Shown one piece after another: positions 23,507 through 31,299 of a stretch of DNA of 64,000 nucleotides; the first letter of the stretch is position 1; every line of letters starts with the position of its first letter. Source of the stretch: an uncultured Elusimicrobiales bacterium (lineage in GTDB: Bacteria > Elusimicrobiota > Elusimicrobia > Elusimicrobiales > Elusimicrobiaceae); the NCBI GenBank assembly GCA_934667625.1, contig CAKUMH010000006.1:1-64000 (forward strand), in the 5' to 3' direction. The notes below the pieces were generated by a model. The model had not been told where the DNA came from, searched no databases, and was given only the letters and a program-made list of their open reading frames with translations. The position numbers and the translations under genes are program-made.

Positions 23507-25235
23507 TTTTATCGTTCTGCTCAATTAAATTTCTGATTTCCTCCGAGCTTCCCATTAGCAAAGCCGCTTGGGCAAGGTCGGAACAAGTTTCAAAGTTTAG
23601 GTGGCGAATGTTGTTTTTTACACGCAAATACATTCGCGGCGTAACAGAGAGCGTGTCCAGCTCCAGCCCAAGCAGCAGCGGGAGCATTTTGGCATCAGAA
23701 GCCAACTCCCCGCAAATGCTGACCCGTTTGCCCCGCTTATGTGCCGTTTGGATGATCAGGTTGATCGTCCGTACCACGGCGGGGTGGCAGGGGTCGTATA
23801 AATGGGCCACTTCCTGGTTTACGCGGTCTGCCGCTACTAAATATTGTATCAAGTCATTCGTGCCAATGGAAATAAAATCCAACTCACCGATCATGCCGTC
23901 CAGGGCAATTGCCGCTGCGGGCACCTCAATCATGGCTCCTAGTGCAATGCGGTTGACGGGCTTTTTGCCCTGTGCTTCAAATTCGGCCAGCACTTTGTTA
24001 AAGGCGGTACGCACATGGCGGACCTCCTCCACAGAGGAGACCATTGGAATCATAATTTTAACCTGCGCCGGCACCTCGCAGGCGGTGCGGACAATGGCGC
24101 GCAGCTGGGTGTACATCAGTTCCGGGTTTTTTAGAAACAGGCGGATCCCACGGCAGCCCATAAAAGGATTGGCATCCTGCTCAAATTCATCCAGCGGAAA
24201 ATCGGGCATTTTGTCGGCCCCGAGGTCCGCCAGACGGATAGCAGCGGGACGCATGTCAAAACGTTTTAATACAGCCAAATACATGCGGTATTGATCCTCT
24301 TCAGAAGGAGAAACCGGCGTATTCATGTATAAAAATTCGGTACGAAGCAACCCCAAGCCGTCTGTAATCAGGCGTTTGTTGTCTTTGTTGTCGGTGCGTG
24401 GGTCGTAATTGACCATTAATTTGACGGGCTTTCCGTCCGCGGTGACCACCGGCAGGTGATTGATCGTTTTAAGCAGCGCGTCGTTTTTCTTAATTTCCCG
24501 CTGTATTTTGCGGTATTTGGCCAGCGTGTAGCGGTCCGGGTTGATGACCAAGAGTCCGTTTTCCCCGTCTATGATAAGTGTGTCGCCGTTTTTGACTTCT
24601 TTGGAGGCGGAGGAAAGCCCTACCACTGCCGGAATGTTTAAACTTTGCGCGAGCAGCGCGGTGTGGCTGGTTTTCCCGCCCACATCGGTGCAGAATCCCA
24701 TTACTTGGTTTTCCTGTAGGTTGATTGTATCAGAGGGGTATAGGTTGTGGGCGACCAGCAGAGAAGGCTTTGTAATAGAGGCCAAAAATTCCCGCTTGCC
24801 ACCTTCTAAATTATTCACCAAGCGCTTGCCAACGTCAAAAATATCGTTGCGCCGTTCCTTAAAAAAGGGATCTTCAATTTTGTCAAAGGAGGCGGCCAGC
24901 TCTTGTAACGTTAAAAAGATAGCGGCCTGTGCGGAGAGATGTTCTTCCCGGATTTTTTTGGAAATAGAATCGTTGAGGGCCGGGTCTTGCAGGATGAGTT
25001 TGTGGGTCGTCATCAGGTGGGCATATTCCGCCCCTAAAGTGACGAGTACTTTTTGTTCGCAGGCGTCCAATTCGGCCAGGGTTTTTTGTACGGCCGAATG
25101 AATTTTTTGCACTTCCGCCTTTATCTCTCCGGCCTCAATGTATTGGCGCGAAACGGCAAAGCTTTCCCCCGGCAACAAAACGGCCGGGCCAATTGCCACG
25201 CCCGGACTGGCGGGCAGACCTTTCAGTACCAACAT
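23493..25235 (-). CDS. ptsI: PTS enzyme I (phosphoenolpyruvate-protein phosphotransferase)
   Basis: 580 aa, taking phosphate from PEP and passing it to HPr His15. The active His lies in GGKTSHTALLAQSLNIPAVV near residue 190. The PEP-binding C-terminal barrel carries RTEFLYMN, GCRGIRLFL, GAMIEVPAAAI, ISIGTNDLIQYL and the active Cys in VSICGELASD. Full length. An AGGAG site precedes ATG 25235, 12 nt after the ptsH stop. It is cytosolic and serves both the mannose-type permease here and the glucose-type EIICB at 47.9 kb. Confidence 0.96.
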   Translation of the reverse strand: MLVLKGLPASPGVAIGPAVLLPGESFAVSRQYIEAGEIKAEVQKIHSAVQKTLAELDACEQKVLVTLGAEYAHLMTTHKLILQDPALNDSISKKIREEHLSAQAAIFLTLQELAASFDKIEDPFFKERRNDIFDVGKRLVNNLEGGKREFLASITKPSLLVAHNLYPSDTINLQENQVMGFCTDVGGKTSHTALLAQSLNIPAVVGLSSASKEVKNGDTLIIDGENGLLVINPDRYTLAKYRKIQREIKKNDALLKTINHLPVVTADGKPVKLMVNYDPRTDNKDNKRLITDGLGLLRTEFLYMNTPVSPSEEDQYRMYLAVLKRFDMRPAAIRLADLGADKMPDFPLDEFEQDANPFMGCRGIRLFLKNPELMYTQLRAIVRTACEVPAQVKIMIPMVSSVEEVRHVRTAFNKVLAEFEAQGKKPVNRIALGAMIEVPAAAIALDGMIGELDFISIGTNDLIQYLVAADRVNQEVAHLYDPCHPAVVRTINLIIQTAHKRGKRVSICGELASDAKMLPLLLGLELDTLSVTPRMYLRVKNNIRHLNFETCSDLAQAALLMGSSEEIRNLIEQNDKNEDS

Positions 25236-25247
25236 GTGTGCTCCTGC

Positions 25248-25517
25248 TTAAAATTCTTCGTTAAAATTTTCATCAAAAATCTTTTTAATTGCCTCAAAGG
25301 CCTCTTGTTCGTCGTTCCCTTCCACGCGCAAATGTAAGGTGGAACCAAATTCCGCCGCCAACATCATTACCCCCATAATGCTCTTGGCGTTCACGTTCAC
25401 TCCGTCTTTGGTGAGCGTAATATCACTTTGGAATCCGGCCGCCGTTTGTGCAATAAGCGCGGCGGGTCTGGCGTGCAAACCAAGCCGGTTAACAATTTTT
25501 AAGTCTTGTTCTATCAC
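25248..25517 (-). CDS. ptsH: Phosphocarrier protein HPr
   Basis: 89 aa from a GTG start at 25517 preceded by GGGGGA. This start puts the active histidine of GLHARPA exactly at position 15 and the regulatory serine (AKSIMGV) exactly at position 46, so it is well supported over an upstream TTG. His15 carries phosphate from enzyme I to EIIA proteins. Ser46 is the target of HprK, encoded in the same operon. A TATAAT box at 25531-25536, inside the end of the IID gene, could give HPr and enzyme I an extra promoter. Confidence 0.95.
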   Translation of the reverse strand: MIEQDLKIVNRLGLHARPAALIAQTAAGFQSDITLTKDGVNVNAKSIMGVMMLAAEFGSTLHLRVEGNDEQEAFEAIKKIFDENFNEEF

Positions 25518-25530
25518 AATATCCCCCAGT

Positions 25531-25536
25531 ATTATA
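25531..25536 (-). promoter_or_regulatory. Possible internal -10 element ahead of ptsH
   Basis: A perfect TATAAT preceded by GC, 13 nt before the GTG start of ptsH. No -35 match, so it is only suggestive. Confidence 0.3.
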
Positions 25537-26353
25537 GCAGGCAAATAAGGTTAAAAATAACCACCACTGCCAGGTATAAGTACATGTTTGGAATGCGCAG
25601 CTTGCGCGTAACGAAACTGAGTAGCACAAAGCACAGCACCAGTAACGCCCGCGCAATAAAGTGCACATCAATTTCGGCGAGGTCCTTTAGAAAATGGTAC
25701 AAGCCGAACAAAATCATCCCCACCGCCAGCACAATCCCAATCCGTTTTGCGTTGTAGATGGTTTTGTTCCAGTCAAAGCGCGTGAGCCCAAAGCAAGAGT
25801 TTTCATCTCCGCGGTAACTGAGTTTAAGGCCTTCCCATTTAACAAAAAGTGCAATGGCATTAAAAGCAAACAGGGCCGCTCCCCCGGCACAAAAAACATA
25901 CAGCAGGGGCGGGTTGGCGGACAGATCTACTTCAAAAAAGTTTACGCCAAGCAGCAGCCAAATAAAGAGGGCCATAAGTAGCGTAAGCGGTTTTAGCGTT
26001 CCCCAAAATAAGCGGTCTCCAATAGAGGCGGTGGTAATCGCCAGCCCGCGGCGGGTACTGGTCCATTCGGTTACCTTGGTTTTAAATTCCGTTAGCGTTT
26101 TAGCCTTGGCGATTTCTTCCTCTTGTTTGGCCATAGCACCAAAACAAAAGGAGGCCATTACGGGCTGCGTGTTAAAAGTGTCCAAATACCGTTGCAGGAC
26201 GGATGGTAGCGCGTCTTGGTCTTCCTTATAAAGTTTCCGCAAAAAAGGCAGCATGACAAAGGACAGCCCAATGTTTTGGTAGCGCAAAAAGTTCCAGCCC
26301 GTTTGTAAAAAGAACGAGCGGAAAAACATTTGGATGCGCATGGATAAATTCAT
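25532..26353 (-). CDS. PTS mannose-family permease component IID
   Basis: 273 aa. The IID membrane subunit that, with IIC, forms the channel of mannose/fructose/sorbose-type permeases. The N-terminus (FFRSFFLQTGWNFLRYQNIGLSF), GLAITTASIGDRLFWGTLKPL and a C-terminal run of hydrophobic helices (ILFGLYHFLKDL, LLVLCFVLLSFV) are family-like. It lies 3 nt after the IIC gene. The sugar cannot be deduced. Confidence 0.88.
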   Translation of the reverse strand: MNLSMRIQMFFRSFFLQTGWNFLRYQNIGLSFVMLPFLRKLYKEDQDALPSVLQRYLDTFNTQPVMASFCFGAMAKQEEEIAKAKTLTEFKTKVTEWTSTRRGLAITTASIGDRLFWGTLKPLTLLMALFIWLLLGVNFFEVDLSANPPLLYVFCAGGAALFAFNAIALFVKWEGLKLSYRGDENSCFGLTRFDWNKTIYNAKRIGIVLAVGMILFGLYHFLKDLAEIDVHFIARALLVLCFVLLSFVTRKLRIPNMYLYLAVVVIFNLICLL

Positions 26354-26356
26354 CGT

Positions 26357-26962
26357 TTATTTAACCTTTAAGCGAAAAGTCGGCACCAACGTGGCAAGGC
26401 CGATCCAAGGTACAGCTAAGTAGGCAAATTTGCACGCCAGGTGTGCTTTTTGCGGAATCAGTGGGGCCAGCCAGCCCAAGAATAGACCAAAGGCGCCGAC
26501 AAAGATAAAAATCAAAATAAAATTCATCAAGAACGAGGTGCCCAGCCCGGACAAAATCGCCCGCGTAACGGTTTCCGGTCGCTGTAAAATTTTTTGCTCC
26601 CAAAACACCAGCCATTTAAAGCGGTTTTTGCGGGCGCTTTTTTCTGCAAGGGAAAAGAGGAGTGCGCTCACCACGCCGAAGAAGAAGGCAAAATAAAGTT
26701 CACCGCCCATGGCATGCAGTGCTAGCGTCACGGTACTGCAAATCACAGCGCTGGGAGGTAAAATACCGCCCAGCGGGCTTTCGTCACAAAACAAAAGCTC
26801 CGTAAACACTCCTACCTGAATACCGGCCATTAAGTCTCCCGTCACTAGGGACAAAAGCGGTCCTGCCACAATTCCGCGCGAAAGCGTAAACTGAAATGCG
26901 TAGGTGGTGTCTAATTCCAAGAATGCGGCCAAAATGCATAGCAAAAAAAGTTCCGGCGTCAC
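26357..26962 (-). CDS. PTS mannose-family permease component IIC
   Basis: 201 aa, shorter than the roughly 260 aa of typical ManY-type IIC subunits. It starts at a GTG that overlaps the IIB stop (GTGA) and has GGGAGG upstream. Hydrophobic throughout with about six helices; LELDTTYAFQFTLSRGIVAGPL, GDLMAGIQVGVFTELLFCDESPLGG and LPPSAVICSTVTLAL fit the family's core. The short length suggests a reduced C-terminal helix set, as in minimal mannose-type systems, whose transport role is often doubtful. Confidence 0.85.
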   Translation of the reverse strand: MTPELFLLCILAAFLELDTTYAFQFTLSRGIVAGPLLSLVTGDLMAGIQVGVFTELLFCDESPLGGILPPSAVICSTVTLALHAMGGELYFAFFFGVVSALLFSLAEKSARKNRFKWLVFWEQKILQRPETVTRAILSGLGTSFLMNFILIFIFVGAFGLFLGWLAPLIPQKAHLACKFAYLAVPWIGLATLVPTFRLKVK

Positions 26963-27426
26963 GGCAGCACCTCCCGCATAGAAAGCGTGGCCGAGGTAGG
27001 CACGGCACGCGTTTCAATGTTAATACCCAAGTCCGAGATCAGCTTTAAAAAACGTTTGTCTGTTTCGTTCAAAAATACGTTGTCGTCTAATTTTTGTGCG
27101 CCTTCTTTAAAGTGCATACCACCAATGTTCACGGATTTTAGTTGAAGCCCGTCTTTAATCAAATCTGTTAATTCCGCCAGTGAGCTCATCAAGAGGAAAA
27201 TGCGCCGTTTGGAATTTTCGGCATAGCGGGCACAGGAGTGGGAGTCTAAAATGGTCAGTTCATATTCGTAGGGCAGACTAAGGCGCAGGAGCCCGCGGTT
27301 TAAGCAAGATTCCTTTCCCTTTAGGCAGGGAATTAAAATCTCGTCCACATTTAGCTCCGGCAGCCAGGCCTGTACAACTTGGCCGTGAATCAGGCGGTCA
27401 TCCACCCGTGCGAAGATGATTGGCAT
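26959..27426 (-). CDS. PTS mannose-family component IIB
   Basis: 155 aa, a soluble phosphocarrier passing phosphate from IIA to the sugar at IIC/IID. The active His14 lies in FARVDDRLIHGQVVQAWLP, the family hallmark. The rest follows the fold: DEILIPC, LLSLAELTDLI, VNIGGMHFKEGAQ. Its ATG overlaps the IIA stop (TAATG). Confidence 0.93.
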   Translation of the reverse strand: MPIIFARVDDRLIHGQVVQAWLPELNVDEILIPCLKGKESCLNRGLLRLSLPYEYELTILDSHSCARYAENSKRRIFLLMSSLAELTDLIKDGLQLKSVNIGGMHFKEGAQKLDDNVFLNETDKRFLKLISDLGINIETRAVPTSATLSMREVLP

Positions 27427-27833
27427 TACAGCCCCTTAATTAAAAGTTCCGTTGCATTAATAACGGCGCGTTTGCCGTCGGCTTCAATTTTTTCCGCCAG
27501 TTCCTTGTCCGAAAGTTTTTTGCGGCTGTTAATGGCGGTTAGAAGCATGCTTAAATTGAGCCCCGTAATCACGTGGCATTTGGGTAAATCTTTGCTGGCG
27601 GTGAGCGAAATGTTAGTAGCGCTTCCGCCAAAAATATCGGTTAAAATAATGGCGCCATCCTGACACGTTTTTAAATGTTCGTGCAGTTTGGCGGCTTCTT
27701 TTTCAACGGAGGCGGCTGCCGTCACCGAGAAGGTGGCAAAGCCGTCATCAGCTGGTTTGCCGATAATTTGCCCGGCCGTTTCCAACATTTGCTGGGCAAG
27801 CTGCCCGTGTGTTACTAAAATAATTTTTACCAT
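27426..27833 (-). CDS. PTS mannose-family component IIA
   Basis: 135 aa, taking phosphate from HPr. The active His9 is in ILVTHGQLAQQML. GAIILTDIFGGSATNISL and the end segment (KLSDKELAEKIEADGKRA) match the EIIA-Man fold. It is separate from IIB, unlike E. coli ManX, where both are fused. It starts 2 nt after rapZ. With HprK and RapZ next door, it may signal PTS phosphorylation state as much as serve transport. Confidence 0.93.
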   Translation of the reverse strand: MVKIILVTHGQLAQQMLETAGQIIGKPADDGFATFSVTAAASVEKEAAKLHEHLKTCQDGAIILTDIFGGSATNISLTASKDLPKCHVITGLNLSMLLTAINSRKKLSDKELAEKIEADGKRAVINATELLIKGL

Positions 27834-27835
27834 AG

Positions 27836-28693
27836 TTATAACCCTATATCCCTGTGAAATTCCGAGGCGTTTAATCCCGCCTTGGTCAGCCGCTGGGCCA
27901 GTTCGTGCGCCATAAAAACACTGCGGTGTTTGCCGCCGGTGCAGCCCATGGCAATGGTCAAGTAGCTTTTGCCTTCTTTAATATACTTAGGTATCAAATA
28001 TTTAATCAAATCTGTAAACTTTTCGGCAAATTCTTTTGACTCCTTAAATGACATGATGTATTGCTGTACTTCCTTATCCAAACCCGTCTTTTCCCGAAGT
28101 TCGGGCAGGTAGAAGGGGTTGGGCAAAAAACGGACGTCCATGACAATGTCGCAATCCTTTAAAATGCCGTTTTTAAAGCCAAAGGACACCACGGTGATTT
28201 GCATATCTCCCTGACGCGTCAGCCCCATGAGGGCGGAAAGTTTTTCCTTCAGCTCTCCCAGTTTCAGGTCCGAGGTATCAATCACCTTATCCGCCATGGT
28301 GCGGATTGGGCTCATCACCTCGCGCTCGTGCGAAATGGCCGTAGCCAATTTTTTGTGAATGGGGTGGCGGTGCTTGGTTTCGGAAAAACGACGGATCAAG
28401 CATTCTTCGGACGCATCCAAAAAAATCACCTTTACCACAAAGTCGTCTTCGGCCATGGAATTTAAAATTTTGGGCATATCCTTCAGCCGGTCGCCTTCGC
28501 GCACGTCTATACCTAGCGCCACGTCGCGGCGTTCGCCACTTTGCTTGAGGTAATCCGTAAAGTTTTTAAAAAGCGCAAGCGGCAAATTGTCCACGCAGTA
28601 AAACCCAAAGTCGCCAAAAATTTTTAACGCTTGGGATTTTCCGGCCCCGCTCATGCCGGTGATGATAAAAATGCGGCGTTTATTGCTTCCCAT
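27836..28693 (-). CDS. rapZ: RapZ-family RNase adapter / P-loop nucleotide-binding protein
   Basis: 285 aa. In E. coli RapZ binds the sRNA GlmZ and guides RNase E, sensing glucosamine-6-phosphate; in Gram-positives the homologue YvcJ sits in another context. Walker A GMSGAGKSQAL is near residue 14, GFYCVDNLPLALF follows, and the C-terminal domain has the GCTGGKHRSVFMAHELAQRL motif. I use ATG 28693 because AAGGA stands at proper distance, while ATG 28699 abuts it. It overlaps hprK by 14 nt. Confidence 0.93.
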   Translation of the reverse strand: MGSNKRRIFIITGMSGAGKSQALKIFGDFGFYCVDNLPLALFKNFTDYLKQSGERRDVALGIDVREGDRLKDMPKILNSMAEDDFVVKVIFLDASEECLIRRFSETKHRHPIHKKLATAISHEREVMSPIRTMADKVIDTSDLKLGELKEKLSALMGLTRQGDMQITVVSFGFKNGILKDCDIVMDVRFLPNPFYLPELREKTGLDKEVQQYIMSFKESKEFAEKFTDLIKYLIPKYIKEGKSYLTIAMGCTGGKHRSVFMAHELAQRLTKAGLNASEFHRDIGL

Positions 28694-29630
28694 TGGCATC
28701 CTTCTTCATTTTATCCAAGATTTTTTGGCTAAATTCTTTGGCGGAAAAAATCCCTTGGCTCTTTAGCTGCTGGTTGAGTGAAGCCACTTCAATCAGTACG
28801 GCCAGGTTTCGTCCGGGCGTTACCGGCAAGCCCAAAGAGGGAATTTCCACCCCCAAAATGTTAGTCGTTTTTTGTTCAACTCCCAATCGGTCCAGCGGTT
28901 GCTTGGAAGGAGAGGTAAGCACTACCTCCAAGTCTATATTGGTTTCATCCAGCGTGGCACCCACGCCAAACAAAAGCGGAATATCCAAAATTCCAAGTCC
29001 GCGCACTTCCATGTAATGTTTTAACATGGTAGGGCAGGAGCCGACCAAAAAACGCCCAAATCTTTTTTGTATTTCCACCACGTCATCGGCCACCAAAATA
29101 TGTCCGCGCTTGATTAGTTCCAGCGCGCATTCGCTCTTGCCGATGCCTGCATCCCCGCGGATGAGCACCCCAATGCCGCTTACGTCTACGAGTACCCCAT
29201 GCATGTGGGTGACGGGGGATAGCTTTTCGTCTAAAAAGCGGGAAAACTCCGCAATAAAAGACGAGGATTCCATTTCCGTCTTTAATACAGGCACATCTGC
29301 GCTGAGACACGCCTTGCGGATGGCGGGCATAGGGTCCAGCCCGGCGGTTACGATTACGCACGGAACATGGCCCTCGCTAAGCATTTTGGTCACGTTGGTG
29401 CGCAACCGCGTTTTGTTTTCCTTTTGGCAAAAGGCCTGTTCGCTCCGGCCGAAGACCTGCACGGAGTTCGGGCGGAAACTTTCCAAATGTCCGCACAACG
29501 CCAAGCCAGGGCGATTGACGTGGCCCAGCGTAATTTCGCGGTGAATATATCTTTTTCCGCAGACCAACTCCAGGTGAAGTCGCTTCACCTGGAGCAGTTC
29601 TGCTACTGTAATGGATTTGCTAACTTCCAC
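28680..29630 (-). CDS. hprK: HPr kinase/phosphorylase
   Basis: 316 aa from a GTG start at 29630 with AAGGGG upstream. It phosphorylates HPr at Ser46 with ATP or PPi and removes the phosphate again, linking glycolytic state to sugar uptake. Walker A GDAGIGKSECALELI is at about 159-173 and the HprK signature is EVRGLGILDIPLLFGVGAT. The N-terminal receiver-like domain (GHLESFRPNSVQVFGRSEQ) is typical. HPr in this operon has the matching Ser46. No CcpA is seen in the window. Confidence 0.95.
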   Translation of the reverse strand: MEVSKSITVAELLQVKRLHLELVCGKRYIHREITLGHVNRPGLALCGHLESFRPNSVQVFGRSEQAFCQKENKTRLRTNVTKMLSEGHVPCVIVTAGLDPMPAIRKACLSADVPVLKTEMESSSFIAEFSRFLDEKLSPVTHMHGVLVDVSGIGVLIRGDAGIGKSECALELIKRGHILVADDVVEIQKRFGRFLVGSCPTMLKHYMEVRGLGILDIPLLFGVGATLDETNIDLEVVLTSPSKQPLDRLGVEQKTTNILGVEIPSLGLPVTPGRNLAVLIEVASLNQQLKSQGIFSAKEFSQKILDKMKKDANGKQ

Positions 29631-29648
29631 AATCGCCCCTTGCAATCC

Positions 29649-30200
29649 TTATTTCTTTTTAATCGGTTTAATCAAACCGTAGGTGCCGTCCAAGCGTTTA
29701 AAGATCAGGTTGATCTGTTTGGAATCTTCATCCAAGAACATCCAGAAGGAATAGCCCAGTCTTTCCATTTCATAGGCGGCATCTTCCGGGTTCATCGGGG
29801 ATACTTCCACCTGCTTGATGACGGAGAACTTTACATCCGTTTGCGGCAGGATGAGGTGATCGGCAAACGGATTGACATCCTCTTCCTTAGCGGCTTTTTT
29901 GGTCACCTTGCGGGCCTTGGCTTTGTTTTTAATTTTTTTGGCCTGCGCTTCCGCCTTTACGGCAGCGGCGTCAATTGCCTTGTACAGATTGCTTTCCACG
30001 GCGCTCGCCGTAATAGTGGTTTTGGCGCCCGTGTGTAAAATGATTTCCGCGCGTTGGTTAATTTTCTTTTCCACCGAGATAAGCACTTGGGCGGAAACAA
30101 TGTTGTCAAAAAAGTTTTCAACTTTTCCTACACGTGTGTTAATGTATTCTTTGATGGCCGGAGTCAATTTAATGTTTTTGGCCGTAATCTTGATATCCAT
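29649..30200 (-). CDS. hpf: Long-form ribosome hibernation promoting factor
   Basis: 183 aa. The N-terminal HPF/RaiA domain (MDIKITAKNIKLTPAIKEYI ... VSAQVLISVE) binds the decoding centre. A Lys/Ala-rich linker (about 85-115) leads to the C-terminal dimerisation domain (VSPMNPEDAAYEMERLGYSF WMFLDEDSKQINLIFKRLDG), which makes 100S dimers. GGAGGG precedes the ATG. It is the first gene of the operon with hprK, rapZ and the PTS, and two promoter candidates lie upstream. Confidence 0.95.
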   Translation of the reverse strand: MDIKITAKNIKLTPAIKEYINTRVGKVENFFDNIVSAQVLISVEKKINQRAEIILHTGAKTTITASAVESNLYKAIDAAAVKAEAQAKKIKNKAKARKVTKKAAKEEDVNPFADHLILPQTDVKFSVIKQVEVSPMNPEDAAYEMERLGYSFWMFLDEDSKQINLIFKRLDGTYGLIKPIKKK

Positions 30201-30243
30201 ATTCCCTCCGTGAGTCTTTTACGAGAGTAATCCCCGTAGAGTT

Positions 30244-30272
30244 ATTAAACCATTAATCGGCCCCGCTGTCAA
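30244..30272 (-). promoter_or_regulatory. Consensus promoter of the hpf-PTS-lepA operon
   Basis: On the minus strand, TTGACA (30272-30267), a 17-bp spacer, then TTTAAT (30249-30244). The -35 is perfect, giving a leader of about 37 nt before hpf. Confidence 0.78.
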
Positions 30273-30404
30273 CGCGTACGGGCTTTGTTGGTAAATTCCC
30301 CGGTTCGGACGGGGCGGAACAGCACTTTTAAAGAAACGGGCGCCCAAGCGCCAACGCAAGAGAAAAGATTATTTGATGAGCCTCCGGATACGTCGGATAT
30401 TATT

Positions 30405-30432
30405 AGTATAAGCGGCACAGCCAGAAAATCAA
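30405..30432 (-). promoter_or_regulatory. Second, upstream promoter candidate for hpf
   Basis: On the minus strand, TTGATT (30432-30427), a 16-bp spacer, then TATACT (30410-30405). It would give a leader of about 200 nt. Confidence 0.45.
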
Positions 30433-30830
30433 CCCCTCCCCAAGGAAAAATTTTCCTGCCTTTTTGCGCGCTATTTCAATTGCAATGCGCTTCTGTTCAC
30501 TTTTGGCGAAAAGCTGTTTGCGGACGAATGATGTTTTTATATGACGGATAGATGTTGTCGCAAAATTACACACGGGAAATTAAAAAGTATGCACCCCGTT
30601 TGGTGTGTTTAAATGATTCTAAACAATGCAGAGATGAAGATAGAAGAGAATTGCAACGATACTTGCAAAGTGTCTTTGCGCAAGCGAGTTCTTTTGAGAT
30701 ATAAAATAAAGAGGCGCAAAACGCTGAGGCACTGCGTGATGTCGTACAATGCGAGATGCGCCCCTTTTGCGTCAGACGGATGTCCGCGCAAAAGGAAGGT
30801 TATAGGCGCGCGGACACCGTTTATAAAACA
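30433..30830. other. Gene-free stretch with hairpins
   Basis: The stretch between hpf and the 74-aa gene holds no convincing gene. Visible structure: a hairpin CTTGCAAAG/CTTTGC-GC-AAG at 30662-30684, and a longer one (30763-30795) pairing CCTTTTGCG with CGCAAAAGG around an inner CGGA/TCCG. An sRNA is possible but I cannot assign one. Open frames here run into the opposite strand of the 74-aa gene and look like chance. Confidence 0.4.
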
Positions 30831-30848
30831 CCCCGCAAAGCAGCGGGG
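30831..30848 (-). terminator. Terminator of the 74-aa gene
   Basis: CCCCGC/GCGGGG stem with a 6-nt loop, followed on the minus strand by TGTTTTAT. Confidence 0.75.
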
Positions 30849-30863
30849 CGTTTTAAATCCTGT

Positions 30864-31088
30864 TTATTTAGCGTTTACCATTTTGGCTCTGGAGATATCG
30901 CCCTTCTTGTCCAAGAAGTACAAATATCCTTTTTCTTTTTTGATACCGCATTTTTCTACTTTTTTCGGTTTACCACCTTTCTTGCGGCCTCTGGCCATTT
31001 GCACGCGGGCAATATCGCCATCTTTATCAATGTAATAAAGGAAGCCGTCTTCGCGGTCCATTCCAACTTTGAGTACTTTTTCTGCCAT
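30864..31088 (-). CDS. Small basic protein with two copies of a 'GYLYFLDKKGDISR' motif
   Basis: 74 aa with a strong GGAGG site. Two halves repeat the same pattern: KVGMDREDGFLYYIDKDGD IARVQMARG, then KCGIKKEKGYLYFLDKKGD ISRAKMVNAK, joined by a basic RKKGGKPKK linker. Each half looks like two short beta strands. Similar small proteins are, to my memory, widespread as unnamed conserved proteins, with no function known to me. The high Lys/Arg content would allow nucleic acid or ribosome binding, but this is a guess. Monocistronic, divergent from smc. Confidence 0.85.
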   Translation of the reverse strand: MAEKVLKVGMDREDGFLYYIDKDGDIARVQMARGRKKGGKPKKVEKCGIKKEKGYLYFLDKKGDISRAKMVNAK

Positions 31089-31266
31089 TTGGATAATCCT
31101 CCTTTTAAGGAAAACAGTCTTACGAAAAAAGTCTAATAAAAAAATCTACACTTTGCAAGCGGTTTTTTACGACGGCTTTCCCTCGGCCCCCGTTTTTACC
31201 CGTACGCGTACACGTGGTTTCTCTCGTAAAAATGCGCCTTTTACCCTAATTTGTATAGGGAAATGG

Positions 31267-31272
31267 TATAAT
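31267..31272 (+). promoter_or_regulatory. -10 element for smc
   Basis: A perfect TATAAT 27 nt before the smc ATG; no clear -35. Confidence 0.5.
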
Positions 31273-31299
31273 CAAAATATATCTATCCAAGGGGCTGTT

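Noticed and set aside
30613..31035. 140-codon open frame on the plus strand
   Set aside because: It runs antisense to the well-supported 74-aa gene, has no ribosome site and shows no recognisable protein features.
31069..31299. In-frame 77-codon extension at the 5' end of smc
   Set aside because: It crosses the control region and start of the divergent 74-aa gene. The smc protein proper begins at ATG 31300 with a good ribosome site and the family's normal N-terminus.
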